This document shows positions 37,760 through 48,077 of a DNA stretch of 64,000 nt, in pieces. Both the position numbers and the translations under genes were made by a program. The notes beneath the pieces are model-generated. The model did not search any database, was not told the DNA's origin, and worked only from the letters and a program-made list of their open reading frames with translations. This DNA comes from Fukatsuia anoeciicola (GTDB lineage: Bacteria; Pseudomonadota; Gammaproteobacteria; Enterobacterales; Enterobacteriaceae): positions 558,001 through 622,000 of the forward strand of contig NZ_OZ060923.1 of NCBI RefSeq assembly GCF_964059965.1, written 5' to 3'. Numbering within the stretch: position 1 is the stretch's first letter; each line of letters begins with the position of its first letter.

Positions 37760-38746
37760 ATGTTACAGAAAAAAAATAAATCACAATACTGCTCTATATT
37801 AACTAATTATGCTATATTATCATTTATTTTATTTGTAATTGTCTCCTCTAGTCAGGTTTTTGCTGCAATTGTTACTTCAATACGTCCGTTAGGTTTTATT
37901 GTAGCGGCTATTACAGAGGGAGTTATATCAACAGAAATTCAAGTTCTCTTACCAGATGGTGCCTCACCTCATAATTATGCTTTATGCCCATCTGATTTAC
38001 AGCGCTTACATGATGCAGATTTAGTTGTTTGGGTTGGTATGGAAATGGAAGCTTTTCTTAGTAAACCACTAATGAAAGTAGCTACTAACAAACAGATTGC
38101 CATTGCGCCATTAGCTAAGGTTGCTGGACTACTAATGACTAGTAATCAACATGATCAATCTACTAATAATTATCAATACCATGATTACCAAACAATTAAC
38201 CCATTTACTATTGCTAAACATTATAATCATAATAATTATGATATGCATGTTTGGTTATCACCTAAAATAGCAAGACTAGCTGCAATTACTATTCATAATA
38301 ATTTATTAAAACTTATGCCGCAAAAAAAAAATAAACTAGACGCAAACCTACGTCAATTTAAATATAAATTAGCACAAAGTGAAAAAAATATTGCTAGTAT
38401 ACTTAATCCTATACGTAGTAAAGGTTATTTTGTTTTTCACGATGCCTATGGCTATTTTGAGAAACAGTTTAGTTTAGTACCATTAGGACATTTTACTGTC
38501 AATCTTGCCATACCTCCTGGTGCACGACGATTATATCAAATAAAAACACAATTAATTAAACGAAAAGCAGTATGTATTTTTACTGAGTCACAGTTTAAGC
38601 CAGCTATAATTAATACTATTACTAAGGATATAAATATACGAATAGGTAATCTAGATCCATTAGGTAATGGTATTAAATTAAGTAAGGATAGTTATATAAA
38701 ATTTTTATTTCAATTATCAAAGCAATATGTAAGCTGCCTAGAATGA
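37760..38746 (+). CDS. znuA: Periplasmic zinc-binding protein ZnuA
   Basis: Substrate-binding protein of ZnuABC. The 328 residues start with a long signal peptide (hydrophobic 15-33, cleavage after VFA about 36). Zinc ligands are in LLPDGASPHNYAL (His), DMHVWLSP (His) and FHDAYGYFEKQF (His), plus the C-terminal Asp region GNLDPLG. The His/Asp-rich metal-sensing loop of E. coli (DDDDHDH) is reduced to NQHDQSTNNYQYHDYQ, with most acidic residues lost. It begins the znuA-mepM-lpxM unit. Confidence 0.95.
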   Translation: MLQKKNKSQYCSILTNYAILSFILFVIVSSSQVFAAIVTSIRPLGFIVAAITEGVISTEIQVLLPDGASPHNYALCPSDLQRLHDADLVVWVGMEMEAFLSKPLMKVATNKQIAIAPLAKVAGLLMTSNQHDQSTNNYQYHDYQTINPFTIAKHYNHNNYDMHVWLSPKIARLAAITIHNNLLKLMPQKKNKLDANLRQFKYKLAQSEKNIASILNPIRSKGYFVFHDAYGYFEKQFSLVPLGHFTVNLAIPPGARRLYQIKTQLIKRKAVCIFTESQFKPAIINTITKDINIRIGNLDPLGNGIKLSKDSYIKFLFQLSKQYVSCLE

Positions 38747-38767
38747 AGCTTATAAGGATAAATATCA

Positions 38768-40072
38768 GTGCAGCAGATAGCTAAAACTATCATTCTGGCG
38801 TATAATACGTTATTTCGCCTTCATTATATAATATTATGGTCTTTAATTCTAATTATATTAGCCTTAATATTTTGGCAGCCTACATTTTATTATTTAAAAA
38901 ATAATTCTATTATTCCAAATCTTACTCAATCACTCTTATTACTTCCTGAAGTAAATAAGACTTTTAATCAAACATTATCTAATGATAATGTCTCACAAAA
39001 TAAAATTATTAGTAAGTTTCCTAATAAAACTAGTTTGCATGAATATATTATTTCAGCGGGTGATACCTTAGGTGGTATACTAATACAATATGGTATTGAT
39101 ATAGCTGATATTTCTTTACTAACTTCACAATATCATGATTTATGTAACCTAAAAATAGGTCAACAAATTTCCTGGTTTGTAAATAAAAAGGGTAATCTAC
39201 AGCAAGTTCTATGGGAAGTTTCGCGCCATGAAACACGTACTTATGATCGTATTGGCAATAACTTTAAGGAAAAGAAAATTTTACAACAAAGTAAACGGCA
39301 AAGTAGTGTACTAAGCGGTCATCTTATAGGTAATTTTTTTGATAGCGCGAAAAATGCAGGATTAAATCCTATTGAAATACATGCAGTAACTAAAGTATTA
39401 CAGTGGCAATTAGATTTAAATAAATTACATGAGGGTGATCATTTTTCTGTGTTGATATCTCGTGAAAAATTTGGTACTCATAATAAACAAAGTCATTTAC
39501 TAGGAGCATGGATACATTCCGAAGATAAGGATTATTACGCTATTCGTGCTAATGATGGAAAATTTTACGATCATCTAGGCTATGGTTTAGAGCGTAGTTT
39601 TATGCGCTTTCCAACTATGAAACAATTTCGCATTTCTTCTGGCTTTAATCCACGACGCCTTAATCCTATGACTGGGCGTATTGCCCCTCATAAAGGGGTA
39701 GATTTTGCTATGCCAATAGGAACACCAGTATTAGCTGTAGGTGATGGTTATGTATTAGTAGCAAAATGTAGCAGAGTAGCAGGAAACTATGTGGTTATCC
39801 GCCATGGTCATAAGTACATTACTCGCTATATGCATTTAAAAAAATTTCTAGTTGAACCTAGACAAAAAGTAAAAAGAGGTGATCGTATTGCTTTATCTGG
39901 TAATACTGGGCGTTCCACTGGTCCTCATTTACATTATGAATTATGGTTAAATCAACAGGCTGTTAATCCTGTTACCATAAAATTACCGCATTCCAAAAAA
40001 CTTAGCTCTCAAAATCGTCGTGCATATATGATGATAGTAAAACAGGTAGCGTCACAACTAACTACATATTAA
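38768..40072 (+). CDS. mepM: Murein DD-endopeptidase MepM
   Basis: Cleaves peptide cross-links of peptidoglycan so that new strands can be inserted. The 434 residues (E. coli 440) contain a membrane anchor (about 16-38), a LysM-like domain around HEYIISAGDTLGGIL (about 98-145) and an M23 peptidase domain with the zinc ligands in HKGVDFAMP and HLHYELWL. The start is GTG 38768 after AAGGATAAATATCA. Its retention together with lpxM indicates a real cell wall and outer membrane. Confidence 0.95.
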   Translation: MQQIAKTIILAYNTLFRLHYIILWSLILIILALIFWQPTFYYLKNNSIIPNLTQSLLLLPEVNKTFNQTLSNDNVSQNKIISKFPNKTSLHEYIISAGDTLGGILIQYGIDIADISLLTSQYHDLCNLKIGQQISWFVNKKGNLQQVLWEVSRHETRTYDRIGNNFKEKKILQQSKRQSSVLSGHLIGNFFDSAKNAGLNPIEIHAVTKVLQWQLDLNKLHEGDHFSVLISREKFGTHNKQSHLLGAWIHSEDKDYYAIRANDGKFYDHLGYGLERSFMRFPTMKQFRISSGFNPRRLNPMTGRIAPHKGVDFAMPIGTPVLAVGDGYVLVAKCSRVAGNYVVIRHGHKYITRYMHLKKFLVEPRQKVKRGDRIALSGNTGRSTGPHLHYELWLNQQAVNPVTIKLPHSKKLSSQNRRAYMMIVKQVASQLTTY

Positions 40073-40107
40073 TTAATAAACTTTTATGTAAATATAGAGT
40101 TTTCTAA

Positions 40108-41088
40108 ATGTATAAAAAAAAGGAACAATATAAAAAGAAGAGCACAAACTCAAGTTTTATTCCGCGTTTTCAAAAAATATTTCTACATCCCCGTTATTGG
40201 ATAATTTGGTTTGGTATTGGGTTACTTATTATTATAGCTTATACCCCAGCTAAAATACGTGATCCATTTTGGGCAGGAATTGGTCGTTTCATTGGTAAAT
40301 TAGCTAAAAATGCACGTCGACGAGCACATATTAACCTTATTTATTGTATGCCTCAAATGGATAAAAAACAACGTGAACAACTGATTGATAATATGTTTGC
40401 TACAGCAGCACAGCCCATGACAATGTTAGCTGAATTATATTTTCGAGGTACTCGATCCATAAACTCACGTGTACATTGGCATGGTAGGGAAATATTAGAT
40501 TATGCACAAGAACAAGGGCGCAACATAATTTTTTTAGTTCCTCATACCTGGGCAATAGATATACCAGCAATGTTGCTAGCTGCTGAAGACAAACCTATTA
40601 CAGTTGTTTTTCATCATCAACGTAACTTGCTTGTCAATTACTTATGGAATAAAGCAAGATTGTGTTTTGGCGGTCGTCTTCATGCGCGAGAAAAAGGTAT
40701 CAAACCATTTATTTCCTCAGTACGTCAAGGGTTTTGGGGATATTATTCTCCAGATGAGGATTATGGCGCCAATAAAAGTGAATTCGTTGATTTTTTTGCT
40801 ACTTATAAAGCAACATTACCAACTATTGGTTCTCTAATGAAAATATGTCAGGCAACTATTGTACCAATGTTACCTGTATATAATTACTACAAACATCGTT
40901 TAGATATTTATATACATCCTCCGATGAATGATTTAACACAAGCAGATAACCACTACATTGCTCGCAGGATGAATGAAGAGATTGAAGCATTAGTTAGTCC
41001 ATACCTAGAACAGTACATCTGGATACTTAAATTAATTAAAACTCGTAAGCAAGGTGAAATAGATCCTTATACACGTAAGGACCTATAA
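40108..41088 (+). CDS. lpxM: Lipid A myristoyltransferase LpxM (MsbB)
   Basis: Last acyl addition in lipid A assembly at the inner membrane. The 326 residues (E. coli 323) have an N-terminal membrane helix (YWIIWFGIGLLIIIAYTP, about 30-48) and the catalytic H-x4-D in HTWAIDIP, followed by the conserved FFLLI-type and RRMNEEIE segments of the family. It is 35 bases after mepM, in ancestral order. Hexa-acylated lipid A seems to be preserved, unlike in many long-term symbionts. Confidence 0.94.
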   Translation: MYKKKEQYKKKSTNSSFIPRFQKIFLHPRYWIIWFGIGLLIIIAYTPAKIRDPFWAGIGRFIGKLAKNARRRAHINLIYCMPQMDKKQREQLIDNMFATAAQPMTMLAELYFRGTRSINSRVHWHGREILDYAQEQGRNIIFLVPHTWAIDIPAMLLAAEDKPITVVFHHQRNLLVNYLWNKARLCFGGRLHAREKGIKPFISSVRQGFWGYYSPDEDYGANKSEFVDFFATYKATLPTIGSLMKICQATIVPMLPVYNYYKHRLDIYIHPPMNDLTQADNHYIARRMNEEIEALVSPYLEQYIWILKLIKTRKQGEIDPYTRKDL

Positions 41089-41109
41089 ATAACTTTACTA
41101 TTTTATTAT

Positions 41110-41290
41110 AACAAACCTAGTAATAAATAGAATATTTAAACAACCACTTTCTAATCCTCCAAACTTAAATTTTTTAGGTACATTAGAAATATAAAAGGCA
41201 TAAAAATATAAAAAGCTGTGTTTATTAGATTATAAAGATAAACTAAAATACCCTAAAAATATTTTAAAAAAATAATTTCTTAAGAAAGAA
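41110..41290 (-). pseudogene. pykA: pykA relic (pyruvate kinase II, C-terminal end)
   Basis: In E. coli pykA converges on lpxM. On the minus strand here GILVYLYNLINTAFYIFMPF lines up with PykA PIFA...LNLTALYRGVTPVHF, and further on FGGLESGCLNILFIT with KGYLMSGDLVIVTQ. The parts are in the right order but separated by small deletions and frame changes. The rest of the 480-residue enzyme is gone. pykF may exist elsewhere. Confidence 0.5.
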
Positions 41291-41339
41291 AATGTTTATA
41301 ACAAATAGAGCAAGAAAAAATTTAGCTAGAAGTAAATAC

Positions 41340-41440
41340 TATATACTAGTTAATGCTATTAGGTAATAAAATTTCTTTTTCTACTATATGTAATAGAGTT
41401 ATTATCTTATATTTATTGATATTTTTATGTAAAATTTTTT
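41340..41440 (-). pseudogene. hexR: hexR relic (N-terminal end)
   Basis: Next gene after pykA in the E. coli order. The minus strand reads YKIITLLHIVEKEILLPNSI, against HexR EKIQSQLEHLS...VAEVILASPDNAI, with a short deletion. HexR represses zwf and other sugar-acid genes in relatives, so zwf has probably lost this control. Confidence 0.42.
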
Positions 41441-41485
41441 TATACTATAAAAAGAGGTGTTTTATAATGATAAGCTAAAGCAGAA

Positions 41486-41493
41486 GGGGGGGG
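41486..41493. repeat. Run of eight G in the zwf leader
   Basis: GGGGGGGG followed by TTATTACCC, about 70 bases before zwf. A G8 tract in DNA this AT-rich is conspicuous. It can form a small GGG/CCC stem. Confidence 0.7.
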
Positions 41494-41561
41494 TTATTAC
41501 CCTATAGTGTTTTTGATAGTATTTACTGAAATATTTCTATTTATTAACAAGGAGGATAAAT

Positions 41562-43079
41562 ATGGCGGTAATCAATACACCTCTAGCTTGTAATTTAGTT
41601 ATTTTTGGTGCTAAGGGTGATTTAGCACGTCGAAAACTACTACCTTCTCTTTATCAATTAGAAAAAACGAAACACCTTCATCCAGATACTAGAATCATTG
41701 GTGTGGCTCGCATTAACTGGAATAAAGCAACCTATATTGAAGAAATGAAAAAAGCTCTTGAACAATTTATGAGAGAAAAACTAGATAATCATTTTTGGTA
41801 TAAACTTAGTGCTAGATTAGATTTCTGTCATCTTGATATCGATAACTTAGAGAATTTTAGAAAATTAAGTATAATGCTTGATCAAAAAAAATATACTATT
41901 TTATATTATTTTGCTATGCCACCTAATACTTTTGGTACTATTTGTAAAGGGTTAGGTCAGGCCGGATTAAATAAAAAATCAAGCCGAGTAGTAATGGAAA
42001 AACCATTAGGAAATAATTTAACATCATCACAAGTAATTAATAACCAAGTTGCTGAATATTTTGATGAATCTCAGGTTTATCGTATTGATCACTATTTAGG
42101 TAAAGAAACAGTACTCAATTTATTAGCTTTACGATTTTCTAACTCATTATTTATTTCAAATTGGGATAACCGTACCATTGATCATGTGCAAATTACTATT
42201 GCTGAAGAAGTAGGTATTGAAGGACGCTGGGGGTATTTTGAAAATGCAGGACAAATGCGTGATATGGTGCAAAATCATCTGCTACAGATACTTACTATGA
42301 TTGCTATGTCACCTTCTGCTGATCTTAGCGCTGACCGTATTCGTGATGAAAAAGTAAAAATACTACGTTCATTACGCCGAATTAATCATAGTAACGTACG
42401 TAACACTACAGTCCGTGGTCAATACACTACTGGGTTTGTACAAGGAGAAAAAGTACCAGGATATCTAGAAGAAGAAGGCGCTAATAAAGATAGTTTAACT
42501 GAAACTTTTGTCTCAATTCGTGTTGATATTGATAATTGGCGTTGGGCTGGTGTACCTTTTTATCTACGTACCGGAAAACGTCTACCAACTAAATATTCTG
42601 AAGTTGTCGTTTATTTTAAAAATCCAGTAATTAATTTATTTTGTGAATCTTATCAACAACTGCCACAAAATAAATTAATTATTCGTTTACAACCTGATGA
42701 AGGTATTGAAATACAAGTACTTAATAAAATACCTGGTTTAGAACATAAGCATCGGTTACAAACTACTAAGCTTGATTTAAGTTTTTCAGAAACATTCCGT
42801 CAAAAGCATATTGCTGATGCCTATGAACGTTTACTTCTAGAATTTATGCGTGGTATTCAAGCTTTATTTGTTCGTCGTGATGAAGTTGAAGAAGCCTGGA
42901 AATGGGTTGATTCTATCATGGATGCTTGGCAGGCAGACAATGAAGCGCCTAAACCATATCAAGCAGGCACTTGGGGGCCAATTGCTTCTATTGATATGAT
43001 TACGCGTGATGGCCGCTTATGGAATGAATGTCCTAAAGAATCTATTAAAAATTATCATCAACAAAGTTCTATGACCTGA
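41562..43079 (+). CDS. zwf: Glucose-6-phosphate 1-dehydrogenase
   Basis: First step of the oxidative pentose phosphate pathway, giving NADPH. The 505 residues (E. coli 491) have the NADP fold GAKGDLARRKLLPSLY and the active-site motif RIDHYLGKE, with EKPLGNNL before it. CAAGGAGGATAAAT is a very strong ribosome-binding site. No edd or eda remains were recognised downstream. Confidence 0.97.
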   Translation: MAVINTPLACNLVIFGAKGDLARRKLLPSLYQLEKTKHLHPDTRIIGVARINWNKATYIEEMKKALEQFMREKLDNHFWYKLSARLDFCHLDIDNLENFRKLSIMLDQKKYTILYYFAMPPNTFGTICKGLGQAGLNKKSSRVVMEKPLGNNLTSSQVINNQVAEYFDESQVYRIDHYLGKETVLNLLALRFSNSLFISNWDNRTIDHVQITIAEEVGIEGRWGYFENAGQMRDMVQNHLLQILTMIAMSPSADLSADRIRDEKVKILRSLRRINHSNVRNTTVRGQYTTGFVQGEKVPGYLEEEGANKDSLTETFVSIRVDIDNWRWAGVPFYLRTGKRLPTKYSEVVVYFKNPVINLFCESYQQLPQNKLIIRLQPDEGIEIQVLNKIPGLEHKHRLQTTKLDLSFSETFRQKHIADAYERLLLEFMRGIQALFVRRDEVEEAWKWVDSIMDAWQADNEAPKPYQAGTWGPIASIDMITRDGRLWNECPKESIKNYHQQSSMT

Positions 43080-43208
43080 CAGATAATTTATAATAAATGG
43101 TAGGTATCAACACAAATGATTATTTTTTTAATTTATATTAATTTTAGTAATATATAGTATAAGCAACAAATAAAATTATTAATACTAACAAATAGTTAGT
43201 GATAAAAT

Positions 43209-43248
43209 TAGTACTAAATAAGAAAAAACTTTTACTTATTTAGTACTA
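43209..43248. repeat. Perfect hairpin, 14-bp arms, downstream of zwf
   Basis: TAGTACTAAATAAG (43209-43222) pairs with CTTATTTAGTACTA (43235-43248) around a 12-base loop. It is 130 bases after zwf and has no T-run, so a terminator role is doubtful. Confidence 0.6.
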
Positions 43249-43549
43249 GTACTATAAATAAATTATAAAGTTATTACTTTTATTATATTAATAATATTAT
43301 AAAATTAACTATATAAGTAAAATCTTTCTATCATTACTAATATGGTAATTTTAAGTTTTTAACTAATGTTATTAAAAAATCAATTAAATAACTTTATTCT
43401 AGAATATCTAGATTAATAAAAACTTACGAGCATAATCAGATAAAGAGTATACTTAAACAACTAATAAATTTATATTATTAGTCATTTAAAATATAGAATG
43501 TTAATATAAATATTTATTCTTAAATCTTAGGAAATAGACTTTCTATCAG

Positions 43550-44065
43550 TTAATTAAAGTTAATATTACTATCTATTAATATTTAGTTAACATATATTAT
43601 ATATTAAAGAAAAAATAACTTTAGTCTATATATAAACAATAATATATTTTATTATAGAAAATAATAATCTAAAGTAGTAAATTAAGCAAATTAAACATTA
43701 CTTAGTATTAATAAAATTATTACTAAATAGATATAATCGTGTTTTCACTTAGTATAGAGAACTATTCTAATACTTATTAACATAGGATATTCAATATCTA
43801 GCGGAAGAATTTGAAGTATCTATCACGTATTAAGGTATATTAAATTTTGCTATAAAATTTAGTATAGACTCTATAATTTACGTTTTAGTAACTAGAATAT
43901 GTACTAATTTGCTAAGCATCACTAAGGAATGTATTAATTATTAATGTTTTTAATTATAATGTTAATAACAATATTTTCTATATCTAAAATATCTTAAAGT
44001 AGTGGTTATTATTACGGGTAATATGTATTCTATAAATACTAGAATATCCAAGATATAACATTAAA
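43550..44065 (+). repeat. Degenerate dispersed repeat, copy A (longest with B)
   Basis: Aligns in reverse with 60960-61500 over nearly its full length, with long shared blocks such as AAAACGTAAATTATAGAGT (in complement) and TAATCTAAAGTAGTAAATTAA. On the plus strand fragments such as YLAEEFEVSIT and a C-terminus KVVVIITGNMYSINTRI can be read, broken by stops. It is probably a dead mobile element or multicopy gene; I cannot name it. Confidence 0.5.
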
Positions 44066-44095
44066 AATTAAAGTAGTATTTTAAACTTTCCTACT

Positions 44096-44240
44096 TGTTT
44101 TTTAAATTTAAAATTTTATCGAATATAAATTCGATTAAATTAAAATACTTTGTGTAAATTAATAATGCAATATTATCTTTATATTTTTTATAACTTTATT
44201 TAAATTAAATCATAAAAATGATATTATAAAAATTTATTTC
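44096..44240 (+). pseudogene. yccA: yccA relic (C-terminal end)
   Basis: E. coli yccA precedes tusE on the same strand. Here FKILSNIN...YFV-stop-INNAILSLYFL reads against E. coli YccA FETSNIIHGGETNYIRATVSLYVS, with a Glu codon turned into TAA. It ends some 50 bases before tusE. YccA modulates FtsH proteolysis in E. coli. Confidence 0.45.
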
Positions 44241-44291
44241 AACCTATTTAATATAGTTTTATATATAATAGTTTTTTATTATTGAGGTGAC

Positions 44292-44621
44292 GTGTTAATA
44301 TTTAATGATAAATTAATTAATACTGATGAGTATGGTTATTTAACAAATAGTACAGATTGGTCTAAAATGTTAGCTCTGCTTTTAGCAGAGCAAGAGAATA
44401 TAATTCTAACAGAATTACATTGGGAAATCATATACTTTATACGTGATTTTTACCAAAAATATAATATTTCACCTACAATTCGTATATTAGTCATTGCTAT
44501 AAAACAAAAATTTGGTAAATTAAAAGGTAATAGCCGTTACTTATACCGTTTATTTCCTAAAGGTCCAGCAAAACAAGCAACTAAGATTGCTGGTTTACCT
44601 AAACCAATAAAATGTATTTAA
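44292..44621 (+). CDS. tusE: Sulfur-relay protein TusE
   Basis: DsrC-family protein that takes persulfide sulfur from TusBCD and passes it with MnmA to the 2-thiouridine of wobble U34. The 109 residues equal E. coli TusE; the C-terminal segment GNSRYLYRLFPKGPAKQATK and the penultimate Cys (KCI end) that carries the persulfide are fully kept. The start is GTG 44292 just after GAGGTGA. All its E. coli neighbours (rlmI, acyP, yccA) are pseudogenes here while TusE is intact, which marks strong selection on tRNA thiolation. Confidence 0.95.
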   Translation: MLIFNDKLINTDEYGYLTNSTDWSKMLALLLAEQENIILTELHWEIIYFIRDFYQKYNISPTIRILVIAIKQKFGKLKGNSRYLYRLFPKGPAKQATKIAGLPKPIKCI

Positions 44622-44639
44622 TCTACTATCATGTAAGTA

Positions 44640-44770
44640 ATTGTTTTTATTAAAAATATTTTTAATATTAATATGTTATTAAATATTCTAAATTAAATTT
44701 TTTGCAAAATTATAGTTTATTATTCGAAGTTAAAATATAGCTATAAACCTAATATATATATATTTTAGTT
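44640..44770 (-). pseudogene. acyP: acyP relic (acylphosphatase)
   Basis: Convergent with tusE as in E. coli. The minus strand reads RFIAIF-stop-LRIINYNFAKNL, against AcyP FRYTTQYEAKRLGLTGYAKNL, with a Glu changed to TAA. Little else remains. Confidence 0.45.
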
Positions 44771-45119
44771 AGCATGTATTCATTTAACTTATTAGTTAGT
44801 TATATTATTATTAGTATTAGATTATGTAATATTTTATTAGTAGTAAACTACTATTGAATGTGATATAAAAGTTTTATATTGCTTAATATTAATAAGTTGT
44901 TTTTTAGTATAGATACTAATATTATAACAATAATTCTTTATTTTACTCAGATCTAAGTAGCTCATAAGGTTAATTAACCTAATTAATTAACCTATATTAT
45001 AGTTTAAATTAATATCATGTCTAGTTTAGACAATTAATAACACATGCAAAATTATTTAATAATATTAACTTAAATTTAATGTTATGTTACATGTAAAAGT
45101 AAATTAATAAAAAAAATCT

Positions 45120-46030
45120 TACTGCTATAACATCAAATTTACTAAGATATGCTAAAGGAAGCATTAACAATCTCTGAATTAAACTATAAAAGCGATATCA
45201 CTTATAACTCACAGATATGTAGTAAACTATCACACTAGGTTAAATATGTTAAATACTAAATAATAATAAAAAGTATGTGGCTAAATAGAAAAAATTATTA
45301 TTAAGTAGCTTTCTATTATAGTTTTTTATTTTCATTATGACTGATATGTAAGTTCAACTATATTACGAAAACATTTATATTAATACATGATAAATATCAT
45401 GCTAATAAATACAAACCATTAGAACCGATAATTAAATGCATCTCTAATTCTTATGGACTACCTGAAATTAATTACTAGTAATTAACTATTTCTTATATAT
45501 TTTAATAATCCTATAAAGAATAATATTAAATTATTGTATTTTTTAATTTTTTATTGTAATACTAGTTACAATATATGGTTTTTAACCATAAAAAATAATT
45601 TTAATAATACTAGATATATAACATTGAAATAACTTAAAAACTTAGATAACTCTTAAGTATTAAGGTATCTATAAGGTATATAATACTTCTATTATATTTT
45701 TATTTATATTCACAGCTACTTTAGGAAAATGATATTATTATAATTAATAGCACATAAATTTAGAGAATTTCAAATATTAAGGTAGTAGGACTTTTTATTT
45801 TAACTTAGAAACTAAGTATATAGTGTTAAATTTAATATTACAAAGATATAAAATATTTTATTATCTACTAAACCCACATAATAATTTTATTTATAATTAT
45901 TTATACTAGTTATAATTTTAAATTTATACGCTAATTATTAGATAGCAGATTAATATTAACAGTACTTTCCAGTTATTTTTACTATTCATAGGTTATCACG
46001 GACTAAAATAGTAGCGAATAAGTATAGTGT
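45120..46030 (+). pseudogene. rlmI: rlmI relic (23S rRNA m5C1962 methyltransferase)
   Basis: Next in the E. coli order rlmI-acyP-tusE-yccA. Pieces in order: EALTISELNYKSDITYNSQICSK (cited in part; RlmI ...YSPASQIRARV), HANKYKPLEPIIKCISNSYGLPEI (cited in part; QAQKWR...LDSYRLIAGESDGLPGI) in a 45-codon open stretch ending at 45478, and LLDSRLILTVLSSYFYYS near 45950 ([20 protein letters not shown]), where the preceding Gln is TAA. About 0.9 kb of the 1.2-kb gene can be followed. Confidence 0.6.
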
Positions 46031-46106
46031 ATTTAATTAAGTGGTTAAATTTTTTATTAATTTTTAATTAATAAAATAGATATAGTATAAATGGCATAAG
46101 TTAATT

Positions 46107-46150
46107 ATAAAAATAAATATCAATATATTTATATTGATATTTATTTTTAT
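46107..46150. repeat. Perfect 44-bp hairpin (21-bp arms, 2-base loop)
   Basis: ATAAAAATAAATATCAATATA at 46107-46127 is exactly complementary to 46130-46150. It lies just past the rlmI relic. Confidence 0.85.
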
Positions 46151-46154
46151 AAAA

Positions 46155-46200
46155 TAATTTATTTTTACATAATAACTATATATTATGTAAAAATAAATTA
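46155..46200. repeat. Second perfect 46-bp hairpin (19-bp arms, 8-base loop)
   Basis: TAATTTATTTTTACATAAT (46155-46173) is exactly complementary to 46182-46200. It starts 4 bases after the previous palindrome, giving a double cruciform-capable element of 94 bp. Confidence 0.85.
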
Positions 46201-48077
46201 TTACTATATTATATATTAAATTACAAAGTCTTTACTAAAGAATTTTAAATAAAAAATTATTTAATTAAACCTATATCTATTAGATAAATAAATATAATTT
46301 ATTAGAAATAACAGATATATTAGCTGATACTTATAATTATAAATTTACTAAACTATCGGGAGAGATTAATTTTTATTGCTAAATATATGTTCTATTTATA
46401 AGAAAGTATAGAAAAAATCTTTTATTTATTTATATATCAGGAGCTATTAAAAAACAGTATAATTATAATTATTTATTAGTATTAGTAGTTATATTGCCTC
46501 TTAAAGGGCAAATAAAAGTAACTAAAATATTTTTGTATAGCGTTATTACTTATGTAAACATAATATTTTAAATATAAATGTTACATAATTGCTAAAAATA
46601 ATTCGCTAGATACTTTAATAGATAGTTATATAATAATATTAAATCTTAAAATTAAAAATTTTATGTTATCTATTGTAACTATGTATAGAAGAATTTTATT
46701 TAATCTCTAATATAAAGAAATATGATAAACATTATATTTTATGTAAATATCTTACTTTAAACAAGAAAGTGTGCAGAAGTACATGTAATTCACATTATTT
46801 ATTATCTATACTCTTACATTCTAATAATAATATATTTAGAATTATTAAAAAGTCTGTCATTTTATTTTTTCTTACATTAATAAATAAAAATTAATAATTT
46901 AAATCACTAGCTATAATAATTACGTAACTACTCTATTTATTATTGTTATTTTTAATTATTATTTAACATAATTATTAATCTTCCCTAAATCTTGAATTAT
47001 TGATTTACTATATGTTGATTTAATTAGTTTAGTAACAATTTTTTTGTTAAATACTATGATTTATTTTCTTTTGTATCATATAGCAATGTTTAATACATAA
47101 ATCTATGTATTTATTTTTTTGTTATTTTATATAAAATTAAATTATTAACTTTTTATTTGTTATACATATAAAATAGAAAGAATTAATTTAAAAATCAACT
47201 TTATTTCTAATAAACTAAAAGTTTGTTAGAAAGATAGGGTCTAATATAAATTTATGAGTTTTATAAAGAATATAGAAAACCTTAAGTATGATTAACTTGA
47301 AATAATCCTTATATAGTAATCTTAAATTTTCTACTTTTATCTTCTAGTAGAATTTAATTTTGGTATAAGAAACTTAAAATAATAATAAATATATATTTTA
47401 TACTATCTAAAGATAGAATGATTTTTATCATGAGCTTATCTATAATTTTATTATTTAATATAAAATTATTACTCATTAATTTTATATATTAAAATAGTTT
47501 TTAATATTTTTAAATATACCTATTATGTTATTATAATTTCATTTAATCATACATAATTTTATAAGAAATAAAAATTTTATTCTAGTATTTACCTTTTTAT
47601 AAAAAATTACTATTTTTATTTTTTTAGTTACTAATTTAAAAAATTCATAAAAATCTGATAGAAAAATTACAATTACTGCAATAATAATTATTGTTATATT
47701 TAATTTAAATTTATTAATGTTGTTTCTTATTTATTATTATCTTAATTTTTTTCTACTTTCTAATATTTCTCTATTTATACTTAATTAAATATACTTTAAA
47801 GATTTATTCTATAATTTAATTGCTTAATTAAGTTTAATTAGTTACTTTTTAAAGATTATATAATTTATTTTTATCTAAGATGCTATATGTTAAGTTAATA
47901 TATTTTTTTAATTAATAGTGAGACTTAGTAATAGTATTTTAGATAATAAAATATGTATTAAATAAGTTATGAGTAACAAAGAGAAAAATTAATATAAATA
48001 ATTTAAGTGAGATAATTAATAACTATAATTACTTATCAATAGCTCTAAAATACAAATAAAAGATTAAAACTTATGTT
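46201..48077. other. Decayed DNA before inverted repeat 2
   Basis: Apart from the open fragment at 46383-46571, no gene or relic recognised. E. coli has hspQ and mgsA in this direction; I found no convincing trace of them. Confidence 0.5.
46383..46571 (+). pseudogene. Unidentified open fragment, membrane-protein-like
   Basis: Sixty-two codons without a stop in DNA where frames usually close within a dozen codons. Part reads NYLLVLVVILPLKGQIKV, followed by TKIFLYSVITYVNIIF and a stop. One or two hydrophobic helices. No good start codon or ribosome-binding site. It may be the tail of a dead membrane protein gene or a chance frame. Confidence 0.3.

Larger units (their letters stand above)
43080..44095. 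other. Decayed DNA between zwf and tusE
   Basis: Contains a perfect hairpin (43209-43248) and dispersed repeat copy A (43550-44065). No edd remnant recognised. Confidence 0.5.
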
